A DNA stretch of 64,000 bases from Toxoplasma gondii ME49 (taxonomy: Eukaryota; Apicomplexa; Conoidasida; Eucoccidiorida; Sarcocystidae): positions 4,844,529 to 4,908,528 of the forward strand of contig NC_031480.1 of assembly GCF_000006565.2 (NCBI RefSeq). The letters are read 5' to 3'. A model generated the notes under the pieces. The model saw only the letters and a program-made list of their open reading frames with translations. It ran no database searches and was not told the DNA's origin. Positions within the stretch are counted from its first letter, which is position 1. Each line of letters starts with the position of its first letter. The translations under genes and the position numbers were made by a program. Shown piece by piece: positions 10,626 to 23,800 of this stretch.

Positions 10626-13600
10626 CCAACGGAGAGGGATTTCTCTGTATTTTTATGTAGACGGCTACGTGAGCAAGCGTCTCTTTACTTGTGAAATTCT
10701 GGTTGTGAATTGTTTTCTGTTGGTACGCGACGTTCCCTCGTCTTTTTTCACACAACAAGATGAGGGTGTCGGCATAAAAGTAGGTTCGCATGCATGCTTT
10801 TCAAGCAAGCCGGTCGTGGGTGCTATCCCTGCAACATGAAAACGGATGCCTTGTTTGGAGATCCTCTGGTTCGACGTCGAGAAAAGGTAGCTTACCACAG
10901 GGACTCCCCTGTTGTGTGTCTAGCGCGTATACAGATGATCGGGTTTCCAGAGTACGCGCGATGTCGCTAAACGTAACGAAGTTAACGTTGTTGTGAAAGC
11001 AGATGCGAACTTGGATCTAGGAACTGCAGGCTTTCAGGATCTCCCCGGTCGCGAGCTTGCTGCGGAGCGGGTGTGTGTTCTCGGTCTGCGCTGAATGATC
11101 AGGAGACCCGCAGGAGAAGCGAATTGTGGGGGCGGCCAGGAACATGCAGAAGATCCGCCAGGCGAAGAAACTCCCCGTGAAAGCTCTGCTGCAGGAAATC
11201 AACCTCATGTTTGCGCGAACAATGAATAAAATTGCTTTCGACAAACACATGAACCAAAATCGAGAGGACAGAATGTACAGAGACTTGGAGTTGCCTCCCA
11301 AAGCTCTCCCGCCTCCGCCGCCAGAGTGAGAAGACATGGCGAAGAAACAAGGAAGTTCCACTGTGTCCTCTGTCAGACACTGTCAACAAGCGGTGGGGTC
11401 TGCGTTGTGGGAGAAGCCTTCCTGTTCCACTCTGAAAAGAGTCTCCTCTTCACCTTTCACTCTGCGTCCACACTTGTCAGACTCCTCACGGTGCATCCTG
11501 CGGCTCGAGGGATTTCTCAAGATGCGTGTATGAGCTCTTGACAGTGCACGGCCAAACTCTCAAATGCCAAATGCCGACAGGGATAACTCTCTGTCTCTCT
11601 GCACACAACAGACCACGGCGAGAGCCATGTATCTCTACGCAAATACGCATGCATGTATACATGTTTATGTATTAATAGAGAGTACCTTGATATGCTGGGA
11701 TACGTGTATACATGAATATGTGAAGGAAGCGGATAACCTGTGGACGTTGTGCTTTTGAAGGTTCGGCCTGGTGGAGACGCCTCCTCATGATTTTACAAGA
11801 CTGTTTGCTGCATTCTGCGTTTCGTCGCTCTACGTGAAATCCGAAGTCATTCATGCTCTGAGAGAAATCCGGGCAGAGTGCAACGCAGTCCTGACGCGCT
11901 GCATCTACAACGTCAAACCCACAAAGGTAAAGATACGGAGGACAGTGGCGAACAGAGGAAGTTTCTCGCATGGTCTGCATGCAGTGTGCAGCGACGCGAC
12001 GCGACGGGAGCGCAGGCGAAACAGATGACGCAGACACAAAACGCTGACAGCATCAAAAGAAGAAAGAGCACGGTTCACACCTAGCCTGGTTGTAGCCGCC
12101 AAGGAGACCTTGAGCAGATATCTGTGTGTACACCTCCCATACTGTCAAGCCAATCCACCTTGACGTTTTTTGATGGACCTTCTTAATAATGATGTGTGAG
12201 AGATGACCAGATAACGCTGGAGTCTTTGCAGGTGATATACCTATTCGGACTCTTTCATTATTTAAATACACATATTCGTCTATATGTGATACATACGCAT
12301 CCGAGCACAGGTAAATATATACGCTGTGACGCAAATATATATTCGAGTTGGAGACCTCCGCATTTCAGCTGACGAGTCGGCCGTCTTCTGCTTTGGCTGC
12401 CGACCTCTCTGCAGGCAATGAAGCTCGAAGAGTTTAAACAGACGCAGAGGGCGGCGATTAGTCAGGTGCTCACGCGAGAAGAGTGCCTTTCCACCGTCTC
12501 GTTTTCTTCTCACATTGCCGTCTTCTCTCCTTCGACTTTGTTCCAGAAAAAGACCCAATTCCTGCTGTTTTTACGCTCGCTCTGCCGCCGGGAGTGTTTT
12601 GCGGGTCGCCGAACAGAAATCTCCGATGTGCATTCAAATACAGCAGATCCAACTGCATGCTACTTATTCATAGGATGTGCTAACCTATATGTACCTCTAT
12701 AGAATAAAAGTTTTTCTGCATGCATATCTAAATCGGCGCGTGCACGTTTGGTCCCACACTATATCATCATATAATAAATCCCTGAATACCTATATATATA
12801 TATATGGATATATAGATATAGATATTTATAGATATATGAATACAATATAGTATGTACCTCTATGAGAGAGGCGCTTTCACACGTTTCGATCTTTATATTA
12901 TGTGCATACAAATATACACATATGTTAATATATATATATATATATATATATGCAGATATATGCGGAGCGGGTGTGCATGCATTGGGCTATATCAGGGACG
13001 CTGCGAGTACTTTAAGATCTTCTTCGACATTTTGCATGTGTGAATTGGTCTGTGGATTTGTGTGTGTCTCTCCACCTCAGCTGGCCTTCGACTTGCAAGA
13101 GACCTGGGCGCAGAACGTGCAGAAGATCGTTGTCAAATACTTCGCCGACGTTGGCAAAGGATGGTTCGACATCTCCGAAACAAATAAGGAATCTTACAAT
13201 TACGGAAAAATCAAGAAAATGCTTCTTGTCACCAGTTTCCTCATGCAAGACAGTCTACGGTGAGAACCCCAGAAGTCACCTGGCCTCTGTCATTGCCTCA
13301 GCCTCCTTCTCTGTCCATCACTCTCTATCTCTCTGCACTTCCTGGACAAAGAAATTCACACCCGCATTCATTCGAATCTACATATATATATATATATATG
13401 CATGCATGTATTTATATGTAGATATATGCATGCATGCATGTATTTATATGTAGATATATGCATATAGAGGTGGCCTTTGAAACGTAAAGGTATTTTGTAT
13501 ACATATCGGGAGAGAAAGACAGAGAACCCACTATATGTAGATATACAGTCTTTTATTGGACATTGATGTGTATATGTGAATATATATATATATATATTTA

Positions 13601-16600
13601 TATTTGGGCCTCGATCTGTACTACTGTCAATATGCATATATAGACGAATATATATGAGTCTATATATTTATACACATGCATGTGTATTTTTTTGGATCGA
13701 CCTACATGTTTTGTGTATGATTCGAGTAACAGCATTAGCCGTCTGTTTTCGTGTGTGTGTCTTTGGTCTTTCTCTCTATCTTTCTCCTCTCGTTCCGCAA
13801 GCGCGTCGGACACCGAGTTTTGCGTGCATGCAGCTACATGACGATGGACTCTCTAGCGGCTTTCACGCGGATGATTGAGGACCGTCGACCGGAGGAGATT
13901 GTGGTCGAATCTGTCTCCGTAGTCAAAGCGCGTTCGAAGCGACAGGAAGAGGGTGTCGCGGAGTCTTCTCCTCGCGAAGGAACGCGAGACTCCAACAGCC
14001 TGTTCGTCTTGGATCTAACGCGCAGTCCAGATGACAAAGCTTTTCAGTTCAGTGTTTCCCCGGCAACCTTTCTTCGAGCTGTCATCGAAGTCTTCGAGAA
14101 AGGGTATGAATGGGAGTGGAGATGGATGCAGTTTGAAAGGTCCTTTAATGCCAGAAGTCATCGAGTAGTTGTGGGTGCCCGTGTCTCATAACTCGTCTCA
14201 TTTCATCAGCTTCGTTACTCCCCTGTCAAGCATGAAGAGCTTGTTGGTTTGTACCTCATACCTGGGGTGGTATTCAGTCTCCTAATTCGACATTGCCTCT
14301 GTTTTTTCGAGTGAGTTCTACAGTTCGAGTTCGCGGATCGCTTGCGCAGCAAGTAGACTTTCATTTCGTGTGATAGGGGTCATGCACGCTCCACCAGGAA
14401 GGGGGAAACGAGGAAAAAGAAAGGCCGCCTGCTTTGCAAGAGAGAGACAGCGTTTCAAGATTGGACTGTGCCGCCTGTTCGTGGAATCACACCAGAGAGA
14501 TCGGTCGCTTCTCCAAGAGAAGCGAACGGAATCGTTTCTTGAGAAACTGGGAACGTCACTCACAACTTGCATCAGTCTGCACAAAGACACACACTTGTTT
14601 GTACTTGTGAACGCATGCGTGGAGACATGGTTGTTCACACAAATGTGTATACCTGTTTCCGTGACCATACGTACACTCCCAAGTACGGTTATACAGACGT
14701 GAAGATGCTTCTCTTCATAAATATACATATATATATATATACATATATATACATATATCTCTATGTGTGCATGGATATTTCTTTAAGGGTAAGACTTGTT
14801 TTGATCGGTGAGGTCTGTTTTTTTGTCGGAGCACCGACTTGTCGTCTTTTCTTGACGCGTTTCGCCGGCAGATGGGAGCTCCTTCGCTTTTCTTTGCAGA
14901 GTTGTGCAAATGGGAGATGTACCACAGCCTGAGAAACTCGTCCTTCCTCACCTCTTCAAAAGTCAACCGAAACATGTCCTCGCCTCGGTCAACCTCGACG
15001 AGAGGCGCGTGCAAGTGAGCCTCTCACCCTTGGCGAGAGTTCGAACAAAACTGTTTGCAGACGCGGGGAAGTCCATCGTTCGAGGGATCAGGGTGCCGCA
15101 CCGGCGGCTCGGTCGCAGGTATCTGCGAGTCTCGCCGACAGTTTGTTCCTTGTCCACGATGAGGCAAGCCGCATCAAGCAGGAAGCTAGCGAAGGAGAAG
15201 CGGTACAGAGGAGAACACGGAGGAGAAGAAGAAAAAGGAAAAAAAGGAAAAAAAGGAAACTGCTTCTCCCCACTGTCGACACAAGGTCTGCTGTTTTCAC
15301 TTCGCAGGAGTACAGGAGGCGAATTGAAGAGGCAATTACATTTTACGTTCCCCACCTCGATCGGTTCCTCGCTCTCTTTGACAAATACCTTGAAATCCTC
15401 CAACTGAAGCCAGAGGAGACCGTCAAGGAAATCGAGCAAAAGACGAACGGCTCGGCAGCGAGTGACCAACTGAAGCAGATGGCAGAGGATTTTTTCAGGG
15501 TAAACAGTGAAATTTTGCTTATCGGGTCTCAGTGGATTTCGAGCACTTCGGAGCGGTGCTCGCCTGCTCATCCCTGTCTTCTGATTCACTACCAACAGCT
15601 TTATCCATAGAGATATACATATAGATAACAGATAGATGCCTAAATATATATATATATATATATATGTACATGTGCACATGTACACATAGAAGTATATCTC
15701 TCTCTATACATACATATGTGTGTATATGTGTGAATTACGAAGCATGCAGTCTTGCATAGCCGTCGTTGAGAGAATACGGTCATGTTCCCCTGGTTCCGCA
15801 TCCTAGGACTTCTCGTTCGCACCCTCTGAAGCACGAGCGCTGGATTCTGTGTTTGCCGTTTCGCCCCCGTTCATGTCTCTTGTCCTCGTTCTCTTCTTCG
15901 CGTGCAGAGAGAAGCAAGCCTGCTGGATGAGATTCCAGACTCGACAACGATCGGCGCCTTCTGCCTCAACTGCTGTGACATCAAGCGTTTCCTTGCGCAG
16001 AAACTGCATGCAGTTGGAAATCTCATCCTCGACGTCATTGCTCAGAGGTGCGAGCCGAGTATCAGACCTAATAAAAGGAGTTAACACCGTTGTACAGTCC
16101 CTGACGGTTGAACTGTGAGATAGCGTCAGTGCCCACCTAGGATTCTGAATAGGACTCCAGCGATGAGATGCAGACAACCAAGGCAAGTCTGTCTTCTGAA
16201 CATAGTCCATGGATATTCATGCAGCTTCTCTATGTCTTCATATCAGATCACAAGCATATGCTTGCTGTGTCGATATGCCCGTGTGTGTAGAATGCGTAGA
16301 ATGTATAAACAGTTATAGGGGACTGCATTTGCTTTCTGATGCGTTAAACGCCGACAGAGACAGGTCCTGACATGCACATCTGCTGCATCAAGTTTTTTAC
16401 ATTTGTGTTTTTTGTTCTCTTGAAGGTTTCGAGACCAATGCACGCAGACTTTGGACCAGTTTCGTGGCTTCTATGCGACACTGAAGAAGCGCCCGAAAAA
16501 CATCGAAGAGTTGACGGAAATGAAAACCTTTATCGGCGACATTCCTGCAAAGTTAGAACGACTTGCGTTCGACATCAAAATGAATCTCCACACGTTTGCC

Positions 16601-19600
16601 ATTCTTGAAGAATTCAAATACAAAGTATGACTGGAGGCCCAGGAGACACTTTCACCGCTCTTCATCAGCTTCTCTCTTTATCTGCGTTTCAATCAAAAAA
16701 CATGTAGACAGCTGCGTCTAATCCCTGCATTCTACTCCGAATGAAACACAGAGAATCGACGGCACCGTCCCCATCTCCAGAGCGACACAGAGGCTCCGCC
16801 TGGCGCCTGGCCAATCGACCCCACATTCCTTTACACGTATTTTTCACTCTACATCGATAAAAGGATCACGTTTACTTGGAAAATATAGACAGGTAAACAG
16901 ATGGATAGATAGACAGATAGACAGGCAGATAAATAGATAACAGGGACCGGTTTCCACTTTGTTGAAGCAACGAATTTCAGATCTTGAGCTGTACCCCCTT
17001 TGAAGGCCTGGAGGGAAGCGCCACCATTTCTCCAATGTGAACCGTGATGCTTCACTGTCTGCGTTTTTATTTATCTCTCTTTAGCTGTATGTCGAGGATC
17101 ACAACCTTCGGTGGAAGATGTTTGGATCGCCCCTGGAGACGCTTACGCTAATGGCTGAGACGGAGAAGTCTCTCGAGAAAGATCGACAAGTATTTCTTGA
17201 AGAGCTGCTCACGCAACAGGTATTCACAAACATGTTTCGCCTCAATCGAAACAACGGGGTTCTGCACTGAGACTTCCCGCTCCTCTCTCTAATGGCACTG
17301 GGGAGTGTACTTCGTTGCTTTCCGGTAGTTCTTTCGTCAAACCTCTTCTGTCAGAAAGGAACTGATGGTGGAGTGTCTGACGCGTACACCCGAGCCCAGA
17401 GAGCCCCATGAAGGAGACGGGATGAACCGCGTTCTCTCCCAAGCAGATGAAAGATGGCTACATCGTTTTCTGTAGACTTTCTTCGTTTCGTTCGCGGGAA
17501 CGTGTGTGTATCGAAATACTCGCTGAACTGCATGTGGTAACACTGTGTTTTCTGTGGACTTACTGTAATCTTCGTTTCCATGCGTAGCACACACCGGGGG
17601 GTTCTCCAGAAAACCTAGGAATATGCTTGTGACTTCCAGGAAGAGGCTGTGTGAAGGAATTGTTCAGTGCTTTTCTAGCTCCTGTTTTTCTGCATGTTAG
17701 AGACATTTTAGACTCTAGGAACCTGACGGCAGCTCATAACCAGAGACGCTCGGATGAAAGAGACACACCGGCGTACATGAGAGGAGATTCACAAACATAA
17801 ACAAAGGCGGAGCAAAGTAAAGGGCACTGGGGAGAGCGAAAGGTGACTTGCATACAGTTGTGAAAAAGGCTCTGCGAGTTGCGTGGAATCTCAAACCAAA
17901 AAAGAGGGTGTTTGTCTCTTGATGGTGTCCTCCTCTTTCCAGGCTGAGTTCGAGGAAACCATCAAAGACCTGGAAGGCATCGTGTCGAGTTTCTCTCAGT
18001 ATTCCGACATGTCAAAGTTGGACGAAATCAGCGAAAATGTCCTTTCTGTTAATGCACGCATCGAGCTGAGCGTCCAGTCGGCCAAACTTCACAACGCGAG
18101 AGAAATGCTCTTTGGAAAGCCTGCAACGGATTACTCTCGCGTCCACCAGCTCAAGAAGGTATGGAATACGTCTTTTTCTTTCTTGATATGTCTCAACTGT
18201 GCTCTAGCTGGCTCCTCTGTGTGTTCATGGAGGGTGAGCCTTCCTCAAGGACGCGCAGGAAACAGACGAGAAAGAAACATGGCAGGGAGAAAGGCAGTCC
18301 AAGTCGAAATCTGCAGTTCACTTCGTTACGTCCAATCTGTTGACGTATACTGTAGAGGATTGTTGAAGATCTTGCGTGAAAGTGCTACAACGAGAAACAA
18401 AGACAACAGCTGCATCTGCACGAATGTCTGCTGGGAAGCCTTTGCTTGCAGTTTTTTCAGAAAAAGAGTCGCGGCTGCCAAGAAGAGGCTTTCCTCTTCC
18501 TCCGAAGGCGACAGCCTCTCGTGTGAGCTGGCTTTCGTTTTTTCAGGATTTCGCACCGTTCTCCACGCTCTGGCTGACAGCTGCTGAGTGGCAACGGAGC
18601 AAAGTCCAGTGGCACAAAGGACCTTTTGAAGAAATTGAGGCAGGAGCCATGGAAAAGCAAGTCCGTTCCCTTCGACAAACAAGCAACACTGGTGCATCCA
18701 CCCGGTCTTGTGTATGATTGTAGCTCTTCTCTCAAACGCACAAATGTATGTATACATATAAATATATATATTAGAATATGCAGGTGTGTTCATATAGTCA
18801 CTTGGACACAGATGGATACGCAGTTGTTTAGATAGATAATGCAGGTCGACCCAGAAATTCTCAACTAGACAAATAGGCACGGTAGACAGGTGAAGATAAA
18901 TCGATGCACATATATACTAATATATATACTTACGTATGTGTGTATGCATCTGTGCTTGTCCGTGGAATGGATGATCTTTGTCTTTTTCTGATTTAGGTTT
19001 ATGGCGGCATAAAGCAACTCCACAAGGTTATTCGAACACTGAAGGAGAAAGGCTTTGAAAATGTCTCGAGTCGTGCAGAATCTGTGCTCCACGAACTGGA
19101 GGAATTCGCTCCTTTGGTGCCTCTTATCGTCGCCCTCAGAAACGAAGGCATGCGCGAGAGACACTGGGAGAAAGTAAGCGAATCTTGAAGAAACGAGATT
19201 TCTCCTGTATCGCGCTTTACACTAGTGCACCTTCAGATGCATCCATGCACATATCCAAGAACGCGTATATGACTGCAGACACATAACTCTATGCAAAAGT
19301 ATAGGCAGGTGTAGACATCTGGAGAGAGCCTTTCGATTCCATACACGCACGAGCGTCTGTATGTCCTGAACTATACATGTACATTTATTCATGTCTATTT
19401 ATGGATACATATACATCCATATATATATATATATGTAGATACACATATGTATATATATATATATATATATGTGTGTGTGCACACACATAGGTTGCAGACG
19501 ATTCTGATGTGTGGCAGACGTTCTCTGATAGGTCTGTGGTAATATATATATATATATATATATATGAGGCGATTGAATATTTTTATTTTCTGCGGGTGTC

Positions 19601-20151
19601 TCTAGGTGTCTGAGGCAGTTGGAAGTCGCATCGGCCCAGGGACAGACGCCTTTCGTCTGTGTACTTTACTGGACCTGAAAATATCGGATTTCTCTGAGGT
19701 GATTGTCGCCACAGGAGAGTTGGCTGCTCGCGAGCATCTCATCGAAAAGGTGAGTGTACGCGCGAAAAGTTGTTGACAAATGGTCTCCGGGCCAGCGACC
19801 GCCATCGCGGGATTTCGTTGTTCATCAGGAAGATCTTAACTCCTTTGCCATCCGACTCCAACGCTTGTTCCTGACCAGCAAATCACCGGAAACATACTAC
19901 GCTGCTGCGTATTTTGAGGCTGCAGTGTCTCTTGGCGCCGTCTCTGCAGCTGTTCGGCGTCTGATCCTTTACAGGAAAGATCTTCGCTGACATGCTCTGA
20001 ATCCATTTCGTGAAACGAAGACTCTTTACCGTATTGAAGCGTTTCGTCTGCGATGTTCCTTGCTGAAACTCTTTCACAAACGACTTGAAGGCTCGGCACT
20101 CAAACCGAAGGATATTGAAACATGCATTTTCACGTGCATTTGCACATGCAA

Positions 20152-20193
<42 letters not shown>

Positions 20194-20843
20194 TCATGTA
20201 TATATTTATACGCTTGTGGGGATAGCTTATGTGACTGTTGGGGAAAGCCTGTCAGGCGCCAGCAGACTCCCCCGCGAATGCGACCGCTTGAGTTTGTGTC
20301 GACGCGTATTTGATTTCAGTGTTTGAAACTGCGGAGAGCGTCGGACCTGTTGGATTGGACGCTGAGTGTTTTCAAGTTCCATTTCGGTTCACCAAGGCCT
20401 GCCAGTTGAATTTGTTTCCCCTTCGTTGGTGCCTGTGGAGAGACGTCATGGAATTCTAGCGACTAAGTAGCGTTTCTGCCGAGTCACTTCCAGTCCGAAT
20501 TTCGCTGCAAGCAGGGCAAGCAACGGAGCGTCGGCGAGACTGTCGAATTTTTCTGTGACTGAACTGGCGCTTTCCTGCGTCTCGTTGTCACCTTGTCTCT
20601 CCTCAGTCGCTGAAGAAGATGAAGCAGGAATGGCAGGGAGTATCTTTCAACATCAACGAAAAATATCGAACGACCGAGACGTACATTTTAAAGGGCACAG
20701 ACGAAATCCTTGCTCTCTTCGACGACCACATCATGGCAGCGCAAACTCTCCAATTTTCTTCATGCAAGAAGCCTTTCGAACAGGAAATTGAAGAATGGAC
20801 GCAAACACTCATGGCGGTGAGACACCGTTGAACGACACACACA

Positions 20844-20891
<48 letters not shown>

Positions 20892-23800
20892 CATATATAT
20901 ATGTATATATATGTATGCATACATGGTTGTATATATCTTTCTGGCAATCCATAGAGATATGTATACATGTATATATGTGTGTGAACGCGTTTGTACATTT
21001 ATGCATCTGCATATATAAGCGTATACATATATACACATATTTACACGTGTGTGTAAGCATGTATGTATATATATATATATATATATAAGTGTATGTGCAT
21101 GCAAGAGTATATGCATCTATATATAGGGAGAGAATATAGATATCAGTGTGTAGAGAGACGTGTACAGAGGTAATGAAAAGAGGCTGGAAATGTCTGTCTG
21201 ATTGCTTCGTTTCCCATTTTGATTTTTTTTTCTTGTTTCCTTACGTGTGTCTCCTTGCACGTCCTTTTCGCCGTACGCGTCCGCTTCGTTGTCTCCTTCT
21301 TCGCCTACTCTGGCATCCCTTTCTTATCACACCTCTATGTTTTCGTTGCATCAGCATGTCTCTGCAGTCTCTCCTTCCTCAGAGGCCTCTTGACTGCCGA
21401 AGCTCTCCGAGTTCTCCTCTCCCTGCGTCTTCTCTCCCTCCTTCTGCCCTCTTGTTTCTCCTTCTTCCTGTCGCTCCTTCCTCTCCTCGTCTCTCCTCGT
21501 TGTCGCGGCTTCGTGACTCGCGATCTCCCTCCGTAGAGTGTCTGTCTTGTTCTCGCAAGCGTCTCTCTTCTTCCCACACACGCTGCTTTCCGTCGCGTCT
21601 GCGTCCTCTCCTTTGATTTTGCAGGCTTCAGAGACTCTGGATGAGTGGCTGAAGTGTCAACGCTCGTGGATGTATCTTCAGCCGATCTTCGCCTCGCCAG
21701 ACATCATGAAGCAACTGCCTGCCGAAACGAAGAGGTACAAACGCCTGTTGACCTCCTTCTCAAACTCCCCGTCTATCCTCCCCTCTACCCTCAGAAGCGT
21801 ATCCCCCTTCCCGACCACCCCAGGTGTACCTACACCCCACGAGTGCATCCCCGCAGTCAGTCGCTCAGTCTCTCCACGTTTCTCTCTCACACACCCGCGT
21901 CCACTCTGGCGGCAGACGAGCGAACGGAGTTTCGGCGCTCAAACTGGTTTCTTCCTAGCTCAATTTGCGCCTCAGGAATCGCCCTGGAAGACGACTGGCA
22001 GGCAAGAAAGAAGGCCTTTTCTGTCGCCTTCTCTTCCTCTGCAGTCACATCGTTTGCAAGCGTCGTCTTGCGAAGTCTGAAGAAACATTTTGCCAGACTC
22101 CTCTCTTCCTGTGCGTCCCTGCGCTCTCTCCTTTCTTGCTCCCTTCCTTCAGTCTCCCACCGTTCCTTTTCTCTTTTCTGTCTTTCCGGCGAACGTCTCT
22201 TTCCGGTGCAGATTCAAGACCGTTGACACATCGTGGCGAGTCCTGATGCGCCAAACGTCTGAGAATCCTCTTGCCCTAGAGGCTTGTTCAGTCGCCGGTC
22301 TCCTGGATAAATTGCGCGAATCGAACAAGAACTTGGAAAAAGTGACGCTTGGACTGAATTCCTACTTGGAGTTGAAGCGCAGTCTCTTTGCGCGTTTCTT
22401 CTTTCTGTCGAACGACGAACTGCTCGAAATCCTCTCCGAGACGCAAGACCCCACACGCGTCCAGCCATTCCTGTGCAAGGTCTTTGAAAACATGCACAGA
22501 CTCGAGTTCGACGAAGGCATGAATGCTGTTGCCATGTTCTCTGCAGAGGGTAAAAAAACGACGGAGAGACGCAGCAGGGGCGCACGGGCATGCGGGAGAT
22601 TCAGTCGTTCGTTTCTGGCTCCTCTCTCCCGAGTTCTCTCTTGTTTGCTTCCTCCATCTCTGTCATTCTCTCTCTACTTCTGCTTCTATCCAAGGCGCGT
22701 TCTCTTCTCCACTTCCTCTCCCATGCGACACACTCCGAGGAGCGCTCCACGACTTGCGCAGTGTGAGACTCCCGCTGAATATGGCTTCCGGACCTCTCTG
22801 CGACTCTCGTGACGACGCTCTTCTCGACTGGATTCCACTTCGCTGTTTTTCCTTCTTTTCCTTCTTTTCCTTCTTTCCTCCTTCTCAGGAGAGAAAGTGG
22901 AGTTCCCATACCCCTTGGCAACGTACGAGAAGAGTGTCGAAGGGTGGATGAGTGAGCTGGAGACTCTGATGCGAAGCGCCGTGCGGCGCGTTCTGCTGCA
23001 TGCAACGAGAGAATATTCGACAACTCCTCGGACCCAGTGGATTGTGGAACACCCAGGTCAAGCGGTTCTAACTGGCAGTCAGATTCACTGGACGCAGCAA
23101 GTGGAAGAGGCCATAGTCGCGAATCGACTGAAAGAGTATCTGGGGAAACTGAACGGCCAGCTCATGGACCTTGTGAGAAAGAACTCGACATGACCCTCCA
23201 GATTTTACGTGAAATGCATGCAAGGACGCAGAGGGATGTAGGAGTATGTGTGGATAACTGTGTCTACCTGCAAAACATGATGCACCCGTTTCTCAAATAA
23301 CACTCAGACATCCTCGTCCATACTCGCAGTACTCCATGCAAGGAGAAGACCCAGCTACGGGTGCTCTCAACTGTGGCACCTATATCCTCACGCAACAATT
23401 TATTCTTCTTGTACGCAGAAGAACCTGAAGTTGTCGAATGACAAGGATTTCCACCTGTACATGTAAACATATACATTTATATATATATATATGGTTGTGT
23501 GCCTGATGTCAAGATGACTGTCTCTGACTTCCGACCTCCTTGTTTGATGTCCGGGTCCTGGATTATTTAAAGGGGTTTTTTCAACTGTTTTTTTTCAGGT
23601 GACTCTGGTGCGGGGTCGTCTGGACAAGTTGCAAAGCATCACCGTCGGAGCCTTGATCGTCATCGACGTGCATGCAAAGGATGTCGTGGAGAAGTTGGCC
23701 GAAGCGAAGGTGGAGTCGATTTCCTTTTTCGAGTGGATTTCTCAGCTGCGCTACTACTGGAGAGACGACTGCTGGGTCCGGTGTGTTCAGACAGACTTCC

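Larger units (their letters stand above)
7993..18660 (+). other. DNAH1: Dynein exons 4-19: tail (stem)
   Basis: Exons 7993-8101, 9206-9361, 9744-9796, 10329-10402, 11103-11325, 11761-11926, 12415-12465, 13081-13259, 13834-14103, 14900-15014, 15308-15499, 15908-16047, 16426-16624, 17085-17219, 17943-18158 and 18547-18660; residues about 156-953. The tail carries the cargo side of the motor, which binds intermediate or light chains and the doublet A-tubule. Recognisable blocks include [10 protein letters not shown] in exon 7, [10 protein letters not shown] in exon 10, [13 protein letters not shown] in exon 13 and [15 protein letters not shown] in exon 17. The donor of exon 19 is GTCCGT after CAA; an overlapping GCAAGT looks stronger but would break the frame. 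Confidence 0.88.

Noticed and set aside
20795..21116. Tyr-Ile-rich small proteins in microsatellite regions
   Set aside because: Both strands give the same pattern from TATA/TATG repeats inside an intron, so they are not genes.
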